22,420 bases of DNA from Candidatus Caldarchaeum sp. (GCA_025054795.1 JANWZU010000071.1:1-22420); one strand, 5' to 3'. Numbered from the stretch's first letter, positions 1 to 7,782 are shown. A program made the numbers and translations. The notes: generated by a model from the sequence alone, not told the origin.

Positions 1-68
1 GCTCCAAGGAAAGCCGTCGGCAAAGCCAGCAGCAAAGCTAGCAAAACTACATGACTTTTTCCAATCAT
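1..68 (-). CDS. Exported protein, N-terminal fragment (runs off the left edge)
   Basis: Only the first 22 codons lie in the window. Read on the minus strand from the ATG at 68-66 they give a basic start (MIGKSHVV) followed by a Leu/Ala-rich hydrophobic stretch, which is a typical signal peptide. A TATA-like box at 91-98 lies 27 bases upstream, so the message is probably leaderless. The first 12 bases (ATGATTGGAAAA) are identical to the start of the exported-protein gene that begins at 5607, and the promoter spacing is also alike. I infer a third member of that exported family, but the body of the protein is not visible. The stretch is too short for a standard ORF search. Confidence 0.6.
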   Translation of the reverse strand, partial: MIGKSHVVLLALLLALPTAFLG

Positions 69-90
69 CGCCCAAACAGCACAACAGCCC

Positions 91-98
91 ATATATAA
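91..98 (-). promoter_or_regulatory. TATA-like promoter of the exported-protein gene at 68
   Basis: ATATATAA on the plus strand (TTATATAT when read on the minus strand) is centred 27 bases before the ATG at 68. This is the spacing expected of an archaeal TATA box driving a leaderless mRNA. Confidence 0.6.
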
Positions 99-120
99 CC
101 CATAACAGTCTAGAACGATT

Positions 121-334
121 CCAACAATCCATAAAAAACACACAAAAACACACCGCCAGAATTCCAACGTAATACCAAAAGCTTAAAAACAAAACCAAAA
201 AAGCCCAAAAAACCCGAAAAAACAGGAAAAAACAGGGATTCTAAAAAATAGAACAACTAGAACACAGTTCCACAACACAGACCACAACCGCCGCCAACAC
301 CCCAAACCCGGCCAACCCACAAAGCCAAAACCAC
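121..334. other. Intergenic, A/C-rich on the plus strand, no gene seen
   Basis: This stretch is very rich in A and C on the plus strand, with runs such as 181-240 that are mostly A. No open frame with coding character, RNA gene or inverted repeat was recognised. A weak TATA-like TTTAAAAA at 489-496, further right, probably serves the gene at 528. Confidence 0.5.
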
Positions 335-433
335 TCATCCTCGGCAACACTCCTCCCCAACAACCCCCCTCAACTCAGGAGCCGTAAGCCTCCAGACAGC
401 CTCCCTCCCGGCCTTAGCCAACCCATCAACCAC
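335..433 (-). pseudogene. Short ORF or gene remnant with an LTAPELRG peptide
   Basis: A 32-codon minus-strand frame from GTG at 433 to TGA at 335 encodes a peptide containing KAGREAVWRLTAPELRG. A related peptide (RAGKEILTAPELKG) is found in a broken frame at 1729-1836, on the other side of the coiled-coil gene. The DNA also matches: 16 of 18 bases between 371-388 and 1789-1806. No family was recognised. The two look like remnants, or conserved C-terminal tails, of one duplicated gene. A real small protein cannot be ruled out. Confidence 0.35.
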
Positions 434-527
434 TCCGAGCCAGATGGCTATAACATGTTAAAAAACACACTAAAACAGCGAACAAACATTTAAAAAACAA
501 CACAACGAAACACCAACCGGAACAACA

Positions 528-1478
528 GTGGCCGTCCGCCTCAAAAAAAACATCCTCAAACTCCTCAAAGAAGACGAAGAATTCCGCTACGCAGTAGCAG
601 GCCTCATAGGCCTAGAGGAAATACTAAAACGCCTCGACAAACACGAAGCCGAGCTCGTCAAACTCAGAGAAGAAACAAACAAACTACGAGAAGACATGAT
701 AGCTGGATTCAGAAGATACGACGAAGAATTTGTTAGGCTGAGGGAAGAAATGGTCGCAGGATTCAGAAGACACGACGAAGAAATAACAAAGCTCAGGGAA
801 GACATGATGCTAGGATTCAAACGCCATGATGAAGAAATAACAAAGCTTAGAGAAGATATGATAGCTGGATTCAAACGCCACGACGAAGAATTCATCAGAC
901 TGAGGGAAGAAATGGCCGCAGGATTCAAACGCCACGACGAAGAAATAACAAAGCTCAGGGAAGACATGATGCTAGGATTCAAACGCCATGACGAAGAGTT
1001 CGTAAAACTACGGGAGGAAATGATGCTCGGATTCAAGAGACACGACGAGGAGCTCGCAAGGCTGAGGAAAGACATGACTGATGGATTTTTGCTGATGAAC
1101 CGCCACCTAGACGCTATCGGCGCTAGATGGGGTCTTATGGCCGAGTCAGCTTTCCGTGAAGGGCTGAGAGGAGTTTTGGAGAAGGAGCTGGGCCTGCATG
1201 TGGAGAAGTGGACAGCGTACGATGAGGAGGGATATGTTCACGGCTACCCAAGCACAGTCGACATAGACTTGGCGGTGATGGATGGTAAAACAATACTTGT
1301 AGAAGTCAAGTCTTATGTTAGACGCTCCGACATCGTCGAGTTCAGCCGTAAGACAGAGTTCTACGCTTTGAAGACAGGGAAAGCCGCTGAGAGAAAGCTG
1401 ATGGTCTCACCATACGTTGAGGAAGAAGCGATGGAGGCAGCTAGAAACCTAGGCATAGAGGTCTACACAAAAGTTTAA
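528..1478 (+). CDS. Coiled-coil repeat protein with a PD-(D/E)XK-like C-terminal domain
   Basis: 316 residues from a GTG start. Residues 1-40 form a helical N-terminal module that is nearly the same as in the protein at 1898-2782. Residues 54-187 are seven tandem 18-residue repeats plus a partial one (REDMxxGFKRHDEExxKL), which should form a long charged coiled coil. Residues 200-316 contain E206, D245/D247 and the E259-V-K261 triad arranged as in PD-(D/E)XK nuclease folds. The architecture resembles archaeal coiled-coil proteins of the DUF3782 kind, whose function is unknown. Nuclease activity is inferred from the residues only. GTG is preferred because the N-terminus then aligns with the paralogue. 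A TATA-like box at 489-496 lies about 35 bases upstream. Confidence 0.8.
   Translation: MAVRLKKNILKLLKEDEEFRYAVAGLIGLEEILKRLDKHEAELVKLREETNKLREDMIAGFRRYDEEFVRLREEMVAGFRRHDEEITKLREDMMLGFKRHDEEITKLREDMIAGFKRHDEEFIRLREEMAAGFKRHDEEITKLREDMMLGFKRHDEEFVKLREEMMLGFKRHDEELARLRKDMTDGFLLMNRHLDAIGARWGLMAESAFREGLRGVLEKELGLHVEKWTAYDEEGYVHGYPSTVDIDLAVMDGKTILVEVKSYVRRSDIVEFSRKTEFYALKTGKAAERKLMVSPYVEEEAMEAARNLGIEVYTKV
687..1064 (+). repeat. Seven in-frame 54-bp tandem repeats
   Basis: Each unit encodes 18 residues (REDMMLGFKRHDEEITKL type), with seven full copies and a partial copy to about 1087. The units fall into subtypes (REDM or REEM; MLGF, IAGF or AAGF; EITKL, EFVKL or EFIRL). Third-position differences are frequent between copies, so the array is not a very recent amplification throughout. 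The 18-residue period is not a multiple of seven, so a regular heptad coiled coil would need skips (18/5 or 11-type periodicity). Confidence 0.9.
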
Positions 1479-1897
1479 TGCTGGCGAACGGCGATGAACT
1501 GATACAGTTGTGCAGGTCGCCGGATGCGCCGACATCCTTTGACCTTCTCAAACTTTCTGATGATGAAAAATGCGGCACGGCGCCCACGGCTTGGAACAAA
1601 CATGAAAGGCACGCTACCCGCCCAGCCTCTTCTCCAATTAAGCCAGCTTGGCCTCCAGCACCGAAACCCATGAACGATGCTGGAGCTCCGACATCGAGAA
1701 CGCCTCGGAAGTGACGCGTTTATCCAACTCAGACTTTATGTGCAGCGGCTGTAAAGCCGTCTGAAGCTCTTCCCGAACTATCGCCCTTCAACTCAGGCGC
1801 CGTCAGTATCTCTTTCCCGGCTCTGGCCGACTTTGAATGACGGTACTAAGGTTTTAAGCTCTGGTTTGCTAGATTTCCCGTGCTGTGGCGTGGAGTT
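1479..1897. other. Intergenic region with a remnant, no intact gene recognised
   Basis: Short open frames exist on both strands, but none looks like a known protein or has a convincing start. The only structured item is the broken LTAPELKG frame at 1729-1836. The region separates two coiled-coil paralogues whose 3' ends face each other. Confidence 0.4.
1729..1836 (-). pseudogene. Degenerate fragment with an LTAPELKG peptide
   Basis: An open minus-strand frame without a start codon encodes SKSARAGKEILTAPELKG and then about 17 more residues to a TGA at 1731-1729. It matches the peptide and DNA of the frame at 335-433 (16 of 18 bases at 1789-1806). A TAG lies only two codons upstream of the open stretch, so the 5' part is lost. 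The family is unknown. Confidence 0.35.
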
Positions 1898-2782
1898 TCA
1901 TCTCATGTACGAGGCTATCAGGGCGACTTTCCTCCTCCTTCCCTCGTCCTCCGCAGAAGGATGTATCAGGTATCCGAACAAAAACTTGTACAACTCCCTT
2001 CCAACAACCTTCGCAACCTTCTCAGCCGCTTCGTCAAAGTCCTCGACCTCACGCCGGTAAATTCTCGACTTCGCATCGCCGACTATGACCAGCCTCCTGC
2101 CTTCCCTCTCCCCTTCTCCGTAAAGGTTCACCTCCACCTCCTCCCCGTCGACGATGAACCATCTCCTCTCCAGCTCGCCGTCCACAGCTATACCCTCATG
2201 CCTCAACAGCCAGCCGGGAACAACCACCTTCGCTATGTCCTCAAGGCCGAAGCCTATCGTGTCCGAGAGAGCCCCAACCTGCTTGGCGAGAAACTTTACG
2301 CTGCTGTCGAGGTCGGCCACTGCAAGCTTGAGACCTTTAACCTCCTCCCACAGCTTATTCTGCCCTTCCCACAGTTTGTTCTGGCCGTCTCGAAGGCTTC
2401 TAACCTCCTCCCACAGCATGTTCTGCCCTTCCAACAACTTTTCTTGCTCCTCTCGAAGACTCCTAACCTCCTCCCACAGCTTGTTGCTACTCTCCCACAA
2501 CTTGTTCTGCCCTTCCCATAATTTGTTGCTGCTTTCCCACAGCTTTTCCTGCCCCTCCCGAAGGCTCTTAACCTCCTCCCACAGCTTGTTCAGTCCTTCC
2601 CAAAGCTGGTTCAGGATATCCCAAAGCTTTTCCTGGCCTTCACGAAGGCTCTTTATCTCTTGCTCTATGGAGTCGAGCCTTTTGAGAACCTCCGCTAAGC
2701 CTAGGTAGCCCGCCACCGTGTAGCGGAACTCTCGGTCTTCTTCCAGCAGTTTGATGAAGGATTTACGCAGCCGGACGGTCAA
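1898..2782 (-). CDS. Coiled-coil repeat protein, paralogue of the one at 528
   Basis: 294 residues from a TTG start. The start is chosen because MTVRLRKSFIKLLEEDREFR then aligns with MAVRLKKNILKLLKEDEEFR of the protein at 528. Residues about 40-150 are Trp/Leu-rich repeats (LWEEVRSLREGQEKL, EGQNKLWESSNKL) predicted to be coiled coil. This is a quite different repeat unit from that of the paralogue. The C-terminal 110 residues hold EVEVNLYG and VIVGDAKS, which could be the E/D...D-x-K core of a PD-(D/E)XK-like fold. Function is unknown; nuclease-like chemistry is an inference. The TATA-like sequence upstream (about 2808-2815) is weak. Confidence 0.75.
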   Translation of the reverse strand: MTVRLRKSFIKLLEEDREFRYTVAGYLGLAEVLKRLDSIEQEIKSLREGQEKLWDILNQLWEGLNKLWEEVKSLREGQEKLWESSNKLWEGQNKLWESSNKLWEEVRSLREEQEKLLEGQNMLWEEVRSLRDGQNKLWEGQNKLWEEVKGLKLAVADLDSSVKFLAKQVGALSDTIGFGLEDIAKVVVPGWLLRHEGIAVDGELERRWFIVDGEEVEVNLYGEGEREGRRLVIVGDAKSRIYRREVEDFDEAAEKVAKVVGRELYKFLFGYLIHPSAEDEGRRRKVALIASYMR

Positions 2783-3172
2783 CCCTTTTCTGTATTCGTC
2801 GCTCCTGTTATTAGGGTTTTGCGACGCTGTGTTCGAGTTTGTTTTTAGCTGGAGGAGACGTGTGAACGTCTATCTTGGTCTGTGGCGGCTTCGAAACGTT
2901 GTGTTTGAAAGGCTACGGAGCGTTGACGATGCATTATGCTGCTAACCATGTTGAAGAAACGGCACGGCACCATGAAATCTTCAGAGAGTTCACATTCTGG
3001 TCTGTTCCTTGTTTCGCTAGTTTTTGGTATGCTGGGTTAGTTTCATCCGGCCTTGGTGAACTTCTATTCGTTGTGTGGTGGTTTGTAAACGTTGCGGAGT
3101 ATTGGTGGATGTGGCTGGAGGCGTAGAGGTTGGTGAAGGGTTTTGTTTGGAAAGAAAATGATGTGGGTTGTT
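2783..3172. other. Intergenic, G/T-rich on the plus strand, holds a HEPN fragment
   Basis: No intact gene was recognised. The only identifiable content is a piece of a HEPN-domain gene at 2905-2991. The remainder is strongly rich in G and T on the plus strand, in contrast to the A/C-rich start of the window. Confidence 0.5.
2905..2991 (+). pseudogene. Fragment of a HEPN-domain gene
   Basis: The frame encodes KGYGALTMHYAANHVEE followed by TARHHEIFREF. It matches KGYRALITHSVAELVEEAAHHHEIFREL in the intact HEPN protein at 9814-10221. At DNA level, 2953-2991 and 10018-10056 agree at 32 of 39 bases by eye. The flanking residues do not continue the match, and no MNT partner follows. It is a decayed remnant of a second HEPN gene. 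The frame is open through the fragment, but the ends are unrelated sequence. Confidence 0.75.
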
Positions 3173-4513
3173 TTACGGGGATTCGAGGGGTGCTTCTGAT
3201 GGCTGGATTCTTGTTGTTGTTTGGCTGCTTCCCACGCCCATGGAGACTTCTATGATTCTTATGACTGCTCTGTCTGCTGCTGCTGGGAATTGTTCTCTTA
3301 TGTTTTCTCTGACTAGCCTCATGACCTGTATGTTGTTGAAGGTGTTGTCGTTGTTGAGTGTTTTGTTGAGGGGGTTGATGGCTATTACCATTTCGAGGTC
3401 TGTTCCTATGAGGTGTCTGTGGATTGTTTTCGATGGGTCGTTGAGGATTTGGAACTTTATTTTGTTGACTGTGACCTCGTAGGTGTGTATGGCTTCTACG
3501 TGCAGCGGGAGTTTTGAGAAGGTTGTGCCGTTGCCGATGGGCTGCCTGATTATCAACGAGCCCTTCCAGAAAACCTTGTTGTTTGCGGTGGTTATTCCCA
3601 ACCTAGCTCTGATGAATGAGTCTAGCGCATCGCAGGACGTGAAGTTGCTGGCTCTGGGCCCTAGTCTTCCGAAGCCGAGGTCAAAAGTGCTGTTTCTGAA
3701 GTCGAACGAGGTTATTCCTCCTAGTGGTGTTGCTTGTGCGGCGAATTCGACGTATACGGAGTAGTTGAACGTCATCGTTGGGAGGCTTCGGTCGTTGTTG
3801 CGTATGATGACGTTGGTGGCGTAGTCTCCTTGCTTGATGGCTGGGACTGCTCGTAAGGGGTTGGTTGTAGGGGGTTCTGTTGCTTTGAGGTCTACGGGAG
3901 TGAACCCGCAGGTGAACGGGACGACATATGTGAAGTAGCCCCCGAAACACACACGTATAGAGTCTATATCCACACTGCCGGTATCTGCCGTTGTTACGTC
4001 TGGGTCTAGGTTGGGGAATCCTGCTTCTCCAGCCTCGTCGAGATAGATGCGTAGGGTGTTTCCTCCGGGGCTTAAGAAGTCCTGAGGTATCTGGAAAACT
4101 TGTTCGCCGGTTGCTGTTATTAATCCAAGGAAAACGTAATTAGCCGCAGTCGAGGAGTTGTCTAGCTTTGTGTTGAAAAGGAAAAGCTGATGTACTTCGT
4201 CAGTTCCTATGGCGAGTACTCTGAGGATGAGCCACGCTTGACGGCCCGTAAAAACCGGAGGCACAGTGATGTTAATGCTTCTATGCCTTGCAAACCCCTC
4301 GGCGTCTAAAAAACCAGCTGGTCCGTCTTCGTCTTGGTCGAAGCGTTGGGCTGTGTCGGGTGGGCAGACTGTGGTGGGCAGGGCCATGGGTTTGAAGTAG
4401 AAGGCTTGGGGCTGTGAGACGGCGGCCATGCTGTAGGGCAGCAGAGTCAGCATCAACAGAGCTAAGGCAAGCGACAGCCCGACCGACACATCGAGCAGCC
4501 GAAGCCTCAACAA
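3173..4513 (-). CDS. Large exported protein, paralogue of the upstream gene
   Basis: 446 residues from a TTG start. GAGGTGG at 4518-4524 is a strong Shine-Dalgarno site, 4 bases before the TTG at 4513 and 7 before a second TTG at 4510, so either may be used. Residues 8-31 are a signal peptide or membrane anchor. Residues about 45-190 form an extra domain with a jelly-roll/carbohydrate-binding look (DFLSPGGNTLRIYLDEAG, acidic DQDEDGPAG). Residues about 200-430 match the neighbouring protein: TCGFTPVDL, GDYATN, VNKIKFQILNDPSKT, LIGTDLEMVIA, PLNKT, QFPAAADRAVIRIIEV and GVGSS. It lies 41 bases behind that gene, presumably in one operon. It is outside the cell; function and family are not recognised. 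Confidence 0.8.
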   Translation of the reverse strand: MLRLRLLDVSVGLSLALALLMLTLLPYSMAAVSQPQAFYFKPMALPTTVCPPDTAQRFDQDEDGPAGFLDAEGFARHRSINITVPPVFTGRQAWLILRVLAIGTDEVHQLFLFNTKLDNSSTAANYVFLGLITATGEQVFQIPQDFLSPGGNTLRIYLDEAGEAGFPNLDPDVTTADTGSVDIDSIRVCFGGYFTYVVPFTCGFTPVDLKATEPPTTNPLRAVPAIKQGDYATNVIIRNNDRSLPTMTFNYSVYVEFAAQATPLGGITSFDFRNSTFDLGFGRLGPRASNFTSCDALDSFIRARLGITTANNKVFWKGSLIIRQPIGNGTTFSKLPLHVEAIHTYEVTVNKIKFQILNDPSKTIHRHLIGTDLEMVIAINPLNKTLNNDNTFNNIQVMRLVRENIREQFPAAADRAVIRIIEVSMGVGSSQTTTRIQPSEAPLESP

Positions 4514-4554
4514 AAAACCACCTCAGAAATAAACGTGAAAAAAGCCTCCGAAGT

Positions 4555-5607
4555 CTACGGAGGCACTTCGCGGAAGGTTAGGCTCTCAACAACCTGCCAG
4601 CTGCTTCCGACTCCGTAGTCGACGTCGATAACCCGGAGAATGACTCTGTCGGCGGCCGCGGGATACTGGTCTCTTATGGCGGTGCGTATCAAGGTGTCGA
4701 TGTTGACCACTTCAAACCAGCGGTTGCCGAGCTGGGTCTTGTTCAACGGCCTAGAAGCAACCACTATTTCGAGGTTCCTGCCAATCAAGTCTCTGGGCAG
4801 CGTCCTCGACGGGTCTTTGAGGATTTGGAACCATATCTTGTTGACGCTGGATTCGTAGCTGTAGACCACGTCGATGTCGAGCGGGAACGCTGTCGTGTCA
4901 ACAGCGTCGCCTTTAGTCTGGTTCCAGATGTTGTAGGCCTTCCAGAACAGCGTCGACCCCGGCGCTATTGGGTGTTGCGGGTCTATTGCAACTAATGCCC
5001 TCAGGATGATGTCCGTTTTGTTTACGCGGAACAACGGGTCTGAGGGTCTGGGAGCGAGGCTGCCGTAGGCGTTGATTGTGGAGCATCCTACCGCTAGAGT
5101 GCCGTTCCTCGGCAAAGCCAAATATCTCGACGGAGTCAATGCCTGTAGTTCAGCTGTCATGTTTATCACTCTTTTGATTGGGCGGCCTATGAAAGTTCCG
5201 TTGGGCAGCGTGTAGCCCGCGTATTCGATGAATAAGTTCCACGTTATCCTGTCCGTCGGCAGCTGCTGGTCGCTGTTGCTGATGAAGAAGTTGGTAGCGT
5301 AATCGCCTTCCTTAAGCTCCGGGACGAAGACACTTGGCTCACCATTCAATCCAACACCGGGAGCAAAAGTAGTATCTATAGGCTCGTCTATGTCGACTGA
5401 TATGTCGTATGGTATGAACCCGCAGACCTCCGGCGCCGTGAACACGAAAACGGCCGGGTCCATGGAGACTGGGCTAAGAGGCAGCTGTCCGGCGGATGCG
5501 AACGGCGCCAGTAAAGTCGGCAGAAGCAGCATCATCAACACGGCTGCTGAAGCTGTGGCAATCGTCAGAAAGGAAAGCCTGTTTTCAGAATACGGTTTTC
5601 CAATCAT
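4555..5607 (-). CDS. Exported protein of unknown function, first gene of the operon
   Basis: 350 residues from ATG. Residues 1-40 are a signal peptide with a long hydrophobic core (VLMMLLLPTLLAPFASAG). The mature part carries VCGFIPYDIS near residue 62, EGDYATN, VNKIWFQILKDPSRT, RDLIGRNLEIVVA, PLNKT, QYPAAADRVILRVIDV and GVGSS. All of these are shared with the protein at 3173-4513, which has an additional N-terminal domain. The CCTTAAATAG box at 5631-5640 is 28 bases upstream, so the transcript is probably leaderless, while the next gene uses a Shine-Dalgarno site. The first 12 bases equal those of the partial gene at 1-68. No enzyme motif was seen. A surface-layer or envelope role is a guess. 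Confidence 0.8.
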   Translation of the reverse strand: MIGKPYSENRLSFLTIATASAAVLMMLLLPTLLAPFASAGQLPLSPVSMDPAVFVFTAPEVCGFIPYDISVDIDEPIDTTFAPGVGLNGEPSVFVPELKEGDYATNFFISNSDQQLPTDRITWNLFIEYAGYTLPNGTFIGRPIKRVINMTAELQALTPSRYLALPRNGTLAVGCSTINAYGSLAPRPSDPLFRVNKTDIILRALVAIDPQHPIAPGSTLFWKAYNIWNQTKGDAVDTTAFPLDIDVVYSYESSVNKIWFQILKDPSRTLPRDLIGRNLEIVVASRPLNKTQLGNRWFEVVNIDTLIRTAIRDQYPAAADRVILRVIDVDYGVGSSWQVVESLTFREVPP

Positions 5608-5630
5608 CGGCGTTTAGACGGTTTAGCACC

Positions 5631-5640
5631 CTATTTAAGG
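5631..5640 (-). promoter_or_regulatory. TATA-like promoter of the 5607-3173 operon
   Basis: CCTTAAATAG on the minus strand is centred about 28 bases before the ATG at 5607, consistent with leaderless transcription of the first gene. Confidence 0.55.
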
Positions 5641-5740
5641 GTTTTCAAACAATTAACCGTGTCAAACAGTCTAAAACACTAGACAAACAGTAGAACCAAG
5701 CCAAATCTTCAGAAAGACGCATTCAAGCAGCAAAGCAAAG

Positions 5741-5748
5741 CTTAAAAC
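5741..5748 (+). promoter_or_regulatory. TATA-like promoter of the surface protein at 5774
   Basis: CTTAAAAC is centred 29 bases before the ATG at 5774, with no Shine-Dalgarno site near the ATG. This fits a leaderless mRNA. Confidence 0.5.
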
Positions 5749-5773
5749 AGCCGAACAGAAACACACCAACCGC

Positions 5774-6379
5774 ATGATTAAAGCCGCCCCAGCGCTCATA
5801 GCGGCCCTAGCCCTTTTGGCCACGGCCGGCGCCCAAACACCCCTAACACCTCCCGCACTGGTCGCAACAACCGACAGACAAGTCTACCGCCAAGGCGAAA
5901 ACGTCCACATAACCGTCGAAGCCCTCGACGACGAGATGAAGCCAGAGCCAAACGTCCGCATCATCCTGTCCGTTACAGACCCACGGCAGGAAGCATTACT
6001 CGACATAGGCCTCAGAACAGACCTGAACGGAACAGCAACATACACCCTCGAACTGCCGGCCAACGCCCCCGAAGGCGAGTACGTGGTCGAAGCCTACGAC
6101 GAACGAAACATCCACAGGCCAGCAGCCATCTACTTCATAGTCTGCACAACATGCAAACGAGCTGAAGCAGCCCGAACAATAACCCGTGAAACCACGGCAA
6201 CGGAGACACTAACAACCACCGTAACCACGACAGCGACAGCCCGCACAACCCAAACAACAACCATCACAGAACCAGTCCTGACAAACAACATCTTACTACC
6301 GGCAACGCTGGCTGTAATAACAGCCATATTCGTCTTCCAAATATACGCAGCGCGGAGACTGTTCAAGCAGGAGGCCTGA
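5774..6379 (+). CDS. Surface protein A: signal, MG2-like domain, CxxC, Thr stalk, TM anchor
   Basis: 201 residues. Residues 1-20 are a signal peptide (cleavage likely after AGA). Residues about 28-123 form a beta-sandwich of the macroglobulin MG2 / Ig-like kind, recognised by TDRQVYRQGENV, the central VTDP...TDLNGTA and EGEYVVEAYDE. C124 and C127 (CTTC) end the domain. Residues 130-168 are a Thr-rich stalk likely to be O-glycosylated, then a membrane helix at about 172-192 and a short basic cytoplasmic tail. This is one of five paralogues in a row; its 3' end overlaps the converging gene B by 17 bases. The role is unknown: an envelope or adhesion component is inferred. There is no thioester or enzymatic motif. 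Confidence 0.8.
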   Translation: MIKAAPALIAALALLATAGAQTPLTPPALVATTDRQVYRQGENVHITVEALDDEMKPEPNVRIILSVTDPRQEALLDIGLRTDLNGTATYTLELPANAPEGEYVVEAYDERNIHRPAAIYFIVCTTCKRAEAARTITRETTATETLTTTVTTTATARTTQTTTITEPVLTNNILLPATLAVITAIFVFQIYAARRLFKQEA

Positions 6380-7067
6380 AACGCCTAACAGCGATAAACG
6401 ACACGACAGCCAAAACACCAACCATCCCAAGCCCAACGTAGAAAACATAAGACCCCTCCAAACCACCCTCAACACTCCTAGTCACAGTCACCACGGTCCC
6501 GTTCAAAACCGAGTAAAAAGTAGATGTCACGGTTAAAACCCGCCCACCGCCTACAGTAGAAATAACAGTCTCAAGCCTAGTCAAATCACGTGTGAACGTC
6601 GTCGTCACCACAGCAGTCCTCACAACCGTTGTGCTCACAACCACGGTAGCGCTCACCGTCGTGGCGTAAACAGTCGGCAGAAAAGAACACACAGCACACA
6701 CCTCGAAGAAAAACACAGCAGGCTCGTAATCGCCTTCAGAGTCGGCGACTATAACTTGGTAAGTTCCCTCGACAGCCGAGCTGGACAGCCTAAAGCTCCT
6801 GATAAACCGGCCGTCGCTCCCGGAGGAAAACTCCGTCGAATGGATAATTTCTCCCTCCGGGTTCAGCACATCCATGGACAGCCGAACCTGCGGCACAGGC
6901 CTACCGTCATCGTCCAACACAATGCCGAAAACAGTCACTTCAGCGGGCCTGCCGTAAACCATCTTGTCGGAGAAAGCAAATATCCCCGGAGGCTCAACCG
7001 ACAACACGGAGGCAAAGCCGGCAAGCACCAGCAGCACGAAAGCCAGACACGTCAACGTCTTCCTCAA
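6363..7067 (-). CDS. Surface protein B: MG2-like domain, CxxC, Thr/Val stalk, TM anchor
   Basis: 234 residues from a TTG start. GGTGA eight bases upstream is the Shine-Dalgarno site, and the TTG overlaps the TGA of gene C as TTGA. The signal peptide is residues 1-23. The MG2-like domain spans about 30-122 (FSDKMVYGRPAEV, LNPEGEI, SDGRFIRSFRL, EGTYQVIVADSEG). C124-A-V-C127 is at the same position as in protein A. A Thr/Val-rich stalk covers about 131-203, and a C-terminal membrane helix is followed by RRFRPPA. It is the second gene of an operon with gene C. Function is unknown; it sits on the outer face of the cell membrane by topology. Confidence 0.8.
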   Translation of the reverse strand: MRKTLTCLAFVLLVLAGFASVLSVEPPGIFAFSDKMVYGRPAEVTVFGIVLDDDGRPVPQVRLSMDVLNPEGEIIHSTEFSSGSDGRFIRSFRLSSSAVEGTYQVIVADSEGDYEPAVFFFEVCAVCSFLPTVYATTVSATVVVSTTVVRTAVVTTTFTRDLTRLETVISTVGGGRVLTVTSTFYSVLNGTVVTVTRSVEGGLEGSYVFYVGLGMVGVLAVVSFIAVRRFRPPA

Positions 7068-7753
7068 GACTTCTTCACCTGATACCGCCTGACGATGAAA
7101 AGCGTAGCCGTATATCCTGCGAAAGCCAAGACAGCCAACCCCGGAACGTAGGAGTATGGGTTGACCTCCAAAGTCGCAGTCAAAGTAACAGACCTAACAA
7201 GCCTCGTCGTAACAGTGTCAAAAACAGTCGCCGTAGTCGTCGAAACCCCAGCCGACACAGTCCGCACCACAGAAACAGTCCTAGTCACCGGAACGTACTC
7301 AGTCTCCGTAACGGTCACAACCGACGGCGGGTTTTGGGTGGCTTCGTTGTACTGATGACAAAGCCGGCAAACCAGTATGTAGATCGTGGAGGACGGCGTG
7401 GGAACTATGTCAACAAGGGCCACGACATCAATACGGTAATAGCCCTCGAAAGCATCACCCGGCAAAACAGCGTACGTGACGAAGCTGCCGTTGGCCCATG
7501 TCTTACCCAACCTCTCAAAAACAACTTGGTCAGCGGAGTCAATCATCGAAACATAAAACTCCACATCCCTCAGAGGAACACCCTCAGCATCACGGACAAG
7601 CACGTTGACCACAACAACCATCCCCGGCCTGTAAACATTCCTGTCCGTGAAGACGTAGATGGTGTCCACAGGATCCTGCTGAGCAAAGCCAGCCGCTAAA
7701 GCACACACGACAGCCAGAACAGCAAAAACAGAGGCCCTGAACCCAGCTGACAC
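7064..7753 (-). CDS. Surface protein C: MG2-like domain, CxxC, Thr/Val stalk, TM anchor
   Basis: I choose the GTG at 7753 (229 residues). It lies 26 bases from the TTTAAAT box at 7776-7782 and gives a clean signal peptide (MSAGFRASVFAVLAVVCALA). An ATG at 7777 is in frame but would sit inside the TATA box. The MG2-like domain has VFTDRNVYRPGMVV, RDAEGVPL and EGYYRIDVVA. C129-R-L-C132 closes it. The Thr/Val stalk (about 138-195) and a membrane helix with a basic tail follow. It is the first gene of the C-B operon and divergent from gene D, with 103 bases between the starts. Function is unknown. Confidence 0.78.
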   Translation of the reverse strand: MSAGFRASVFAVLAVVCALAAGFAQQDPVDTIYVFTDRNVYRPGMVVVVNVLVRDAEGVPLRDVEFYVSMIDSADQVVFERLGKTWANGSFVTYAVLPGDAFEGYYRIDVVALVDIVPTPSSTIYILVCRLCHQYNEATQNPPSVVTVTETEYVPVTRTVSVVRTVSAGVSTTTATVFDTVTTRLVRSVTLTATLEVNPYSYVPGLAVLAFAGYTATLFIVRRYQVKKS

Positions 7754-7775
7754 AACCGATAAAACCCATACAAGC

Positions 7776-7782
7776 ATTTAAA
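7776..7782 (-). promoter_or_regulatory. TATA-like promoter of the surface protein C-B operon
   Basis: The minus strand reads TTTAAAT, centred 26 bases before the GTG at 7753. It is what decides the start of gene C. Confidence 0.5.

Noticed and set aside
587..1075. 162-codon minus-strand frame, Ser-rich and repetitive
   Set aside because: It is the antisense of the 54-bp repeat array in the coiled-coil gene; its open length is a by-product of the repeat.
1478..1714. 78-codon plus-strand frame directly after the coiled-coil gene
   Set aside because: No family resemblance, no promoter or ribosome site, and Pro/Ala-rich content typical of chance frames.
1880..2708. Long plus-strand frames rich in Leu, Pro and Gln or Ser
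   Set aside because: They are antisense to the repeat coiled coil at 1898-2782, which has the conserved N-terminus and a coherent protein.
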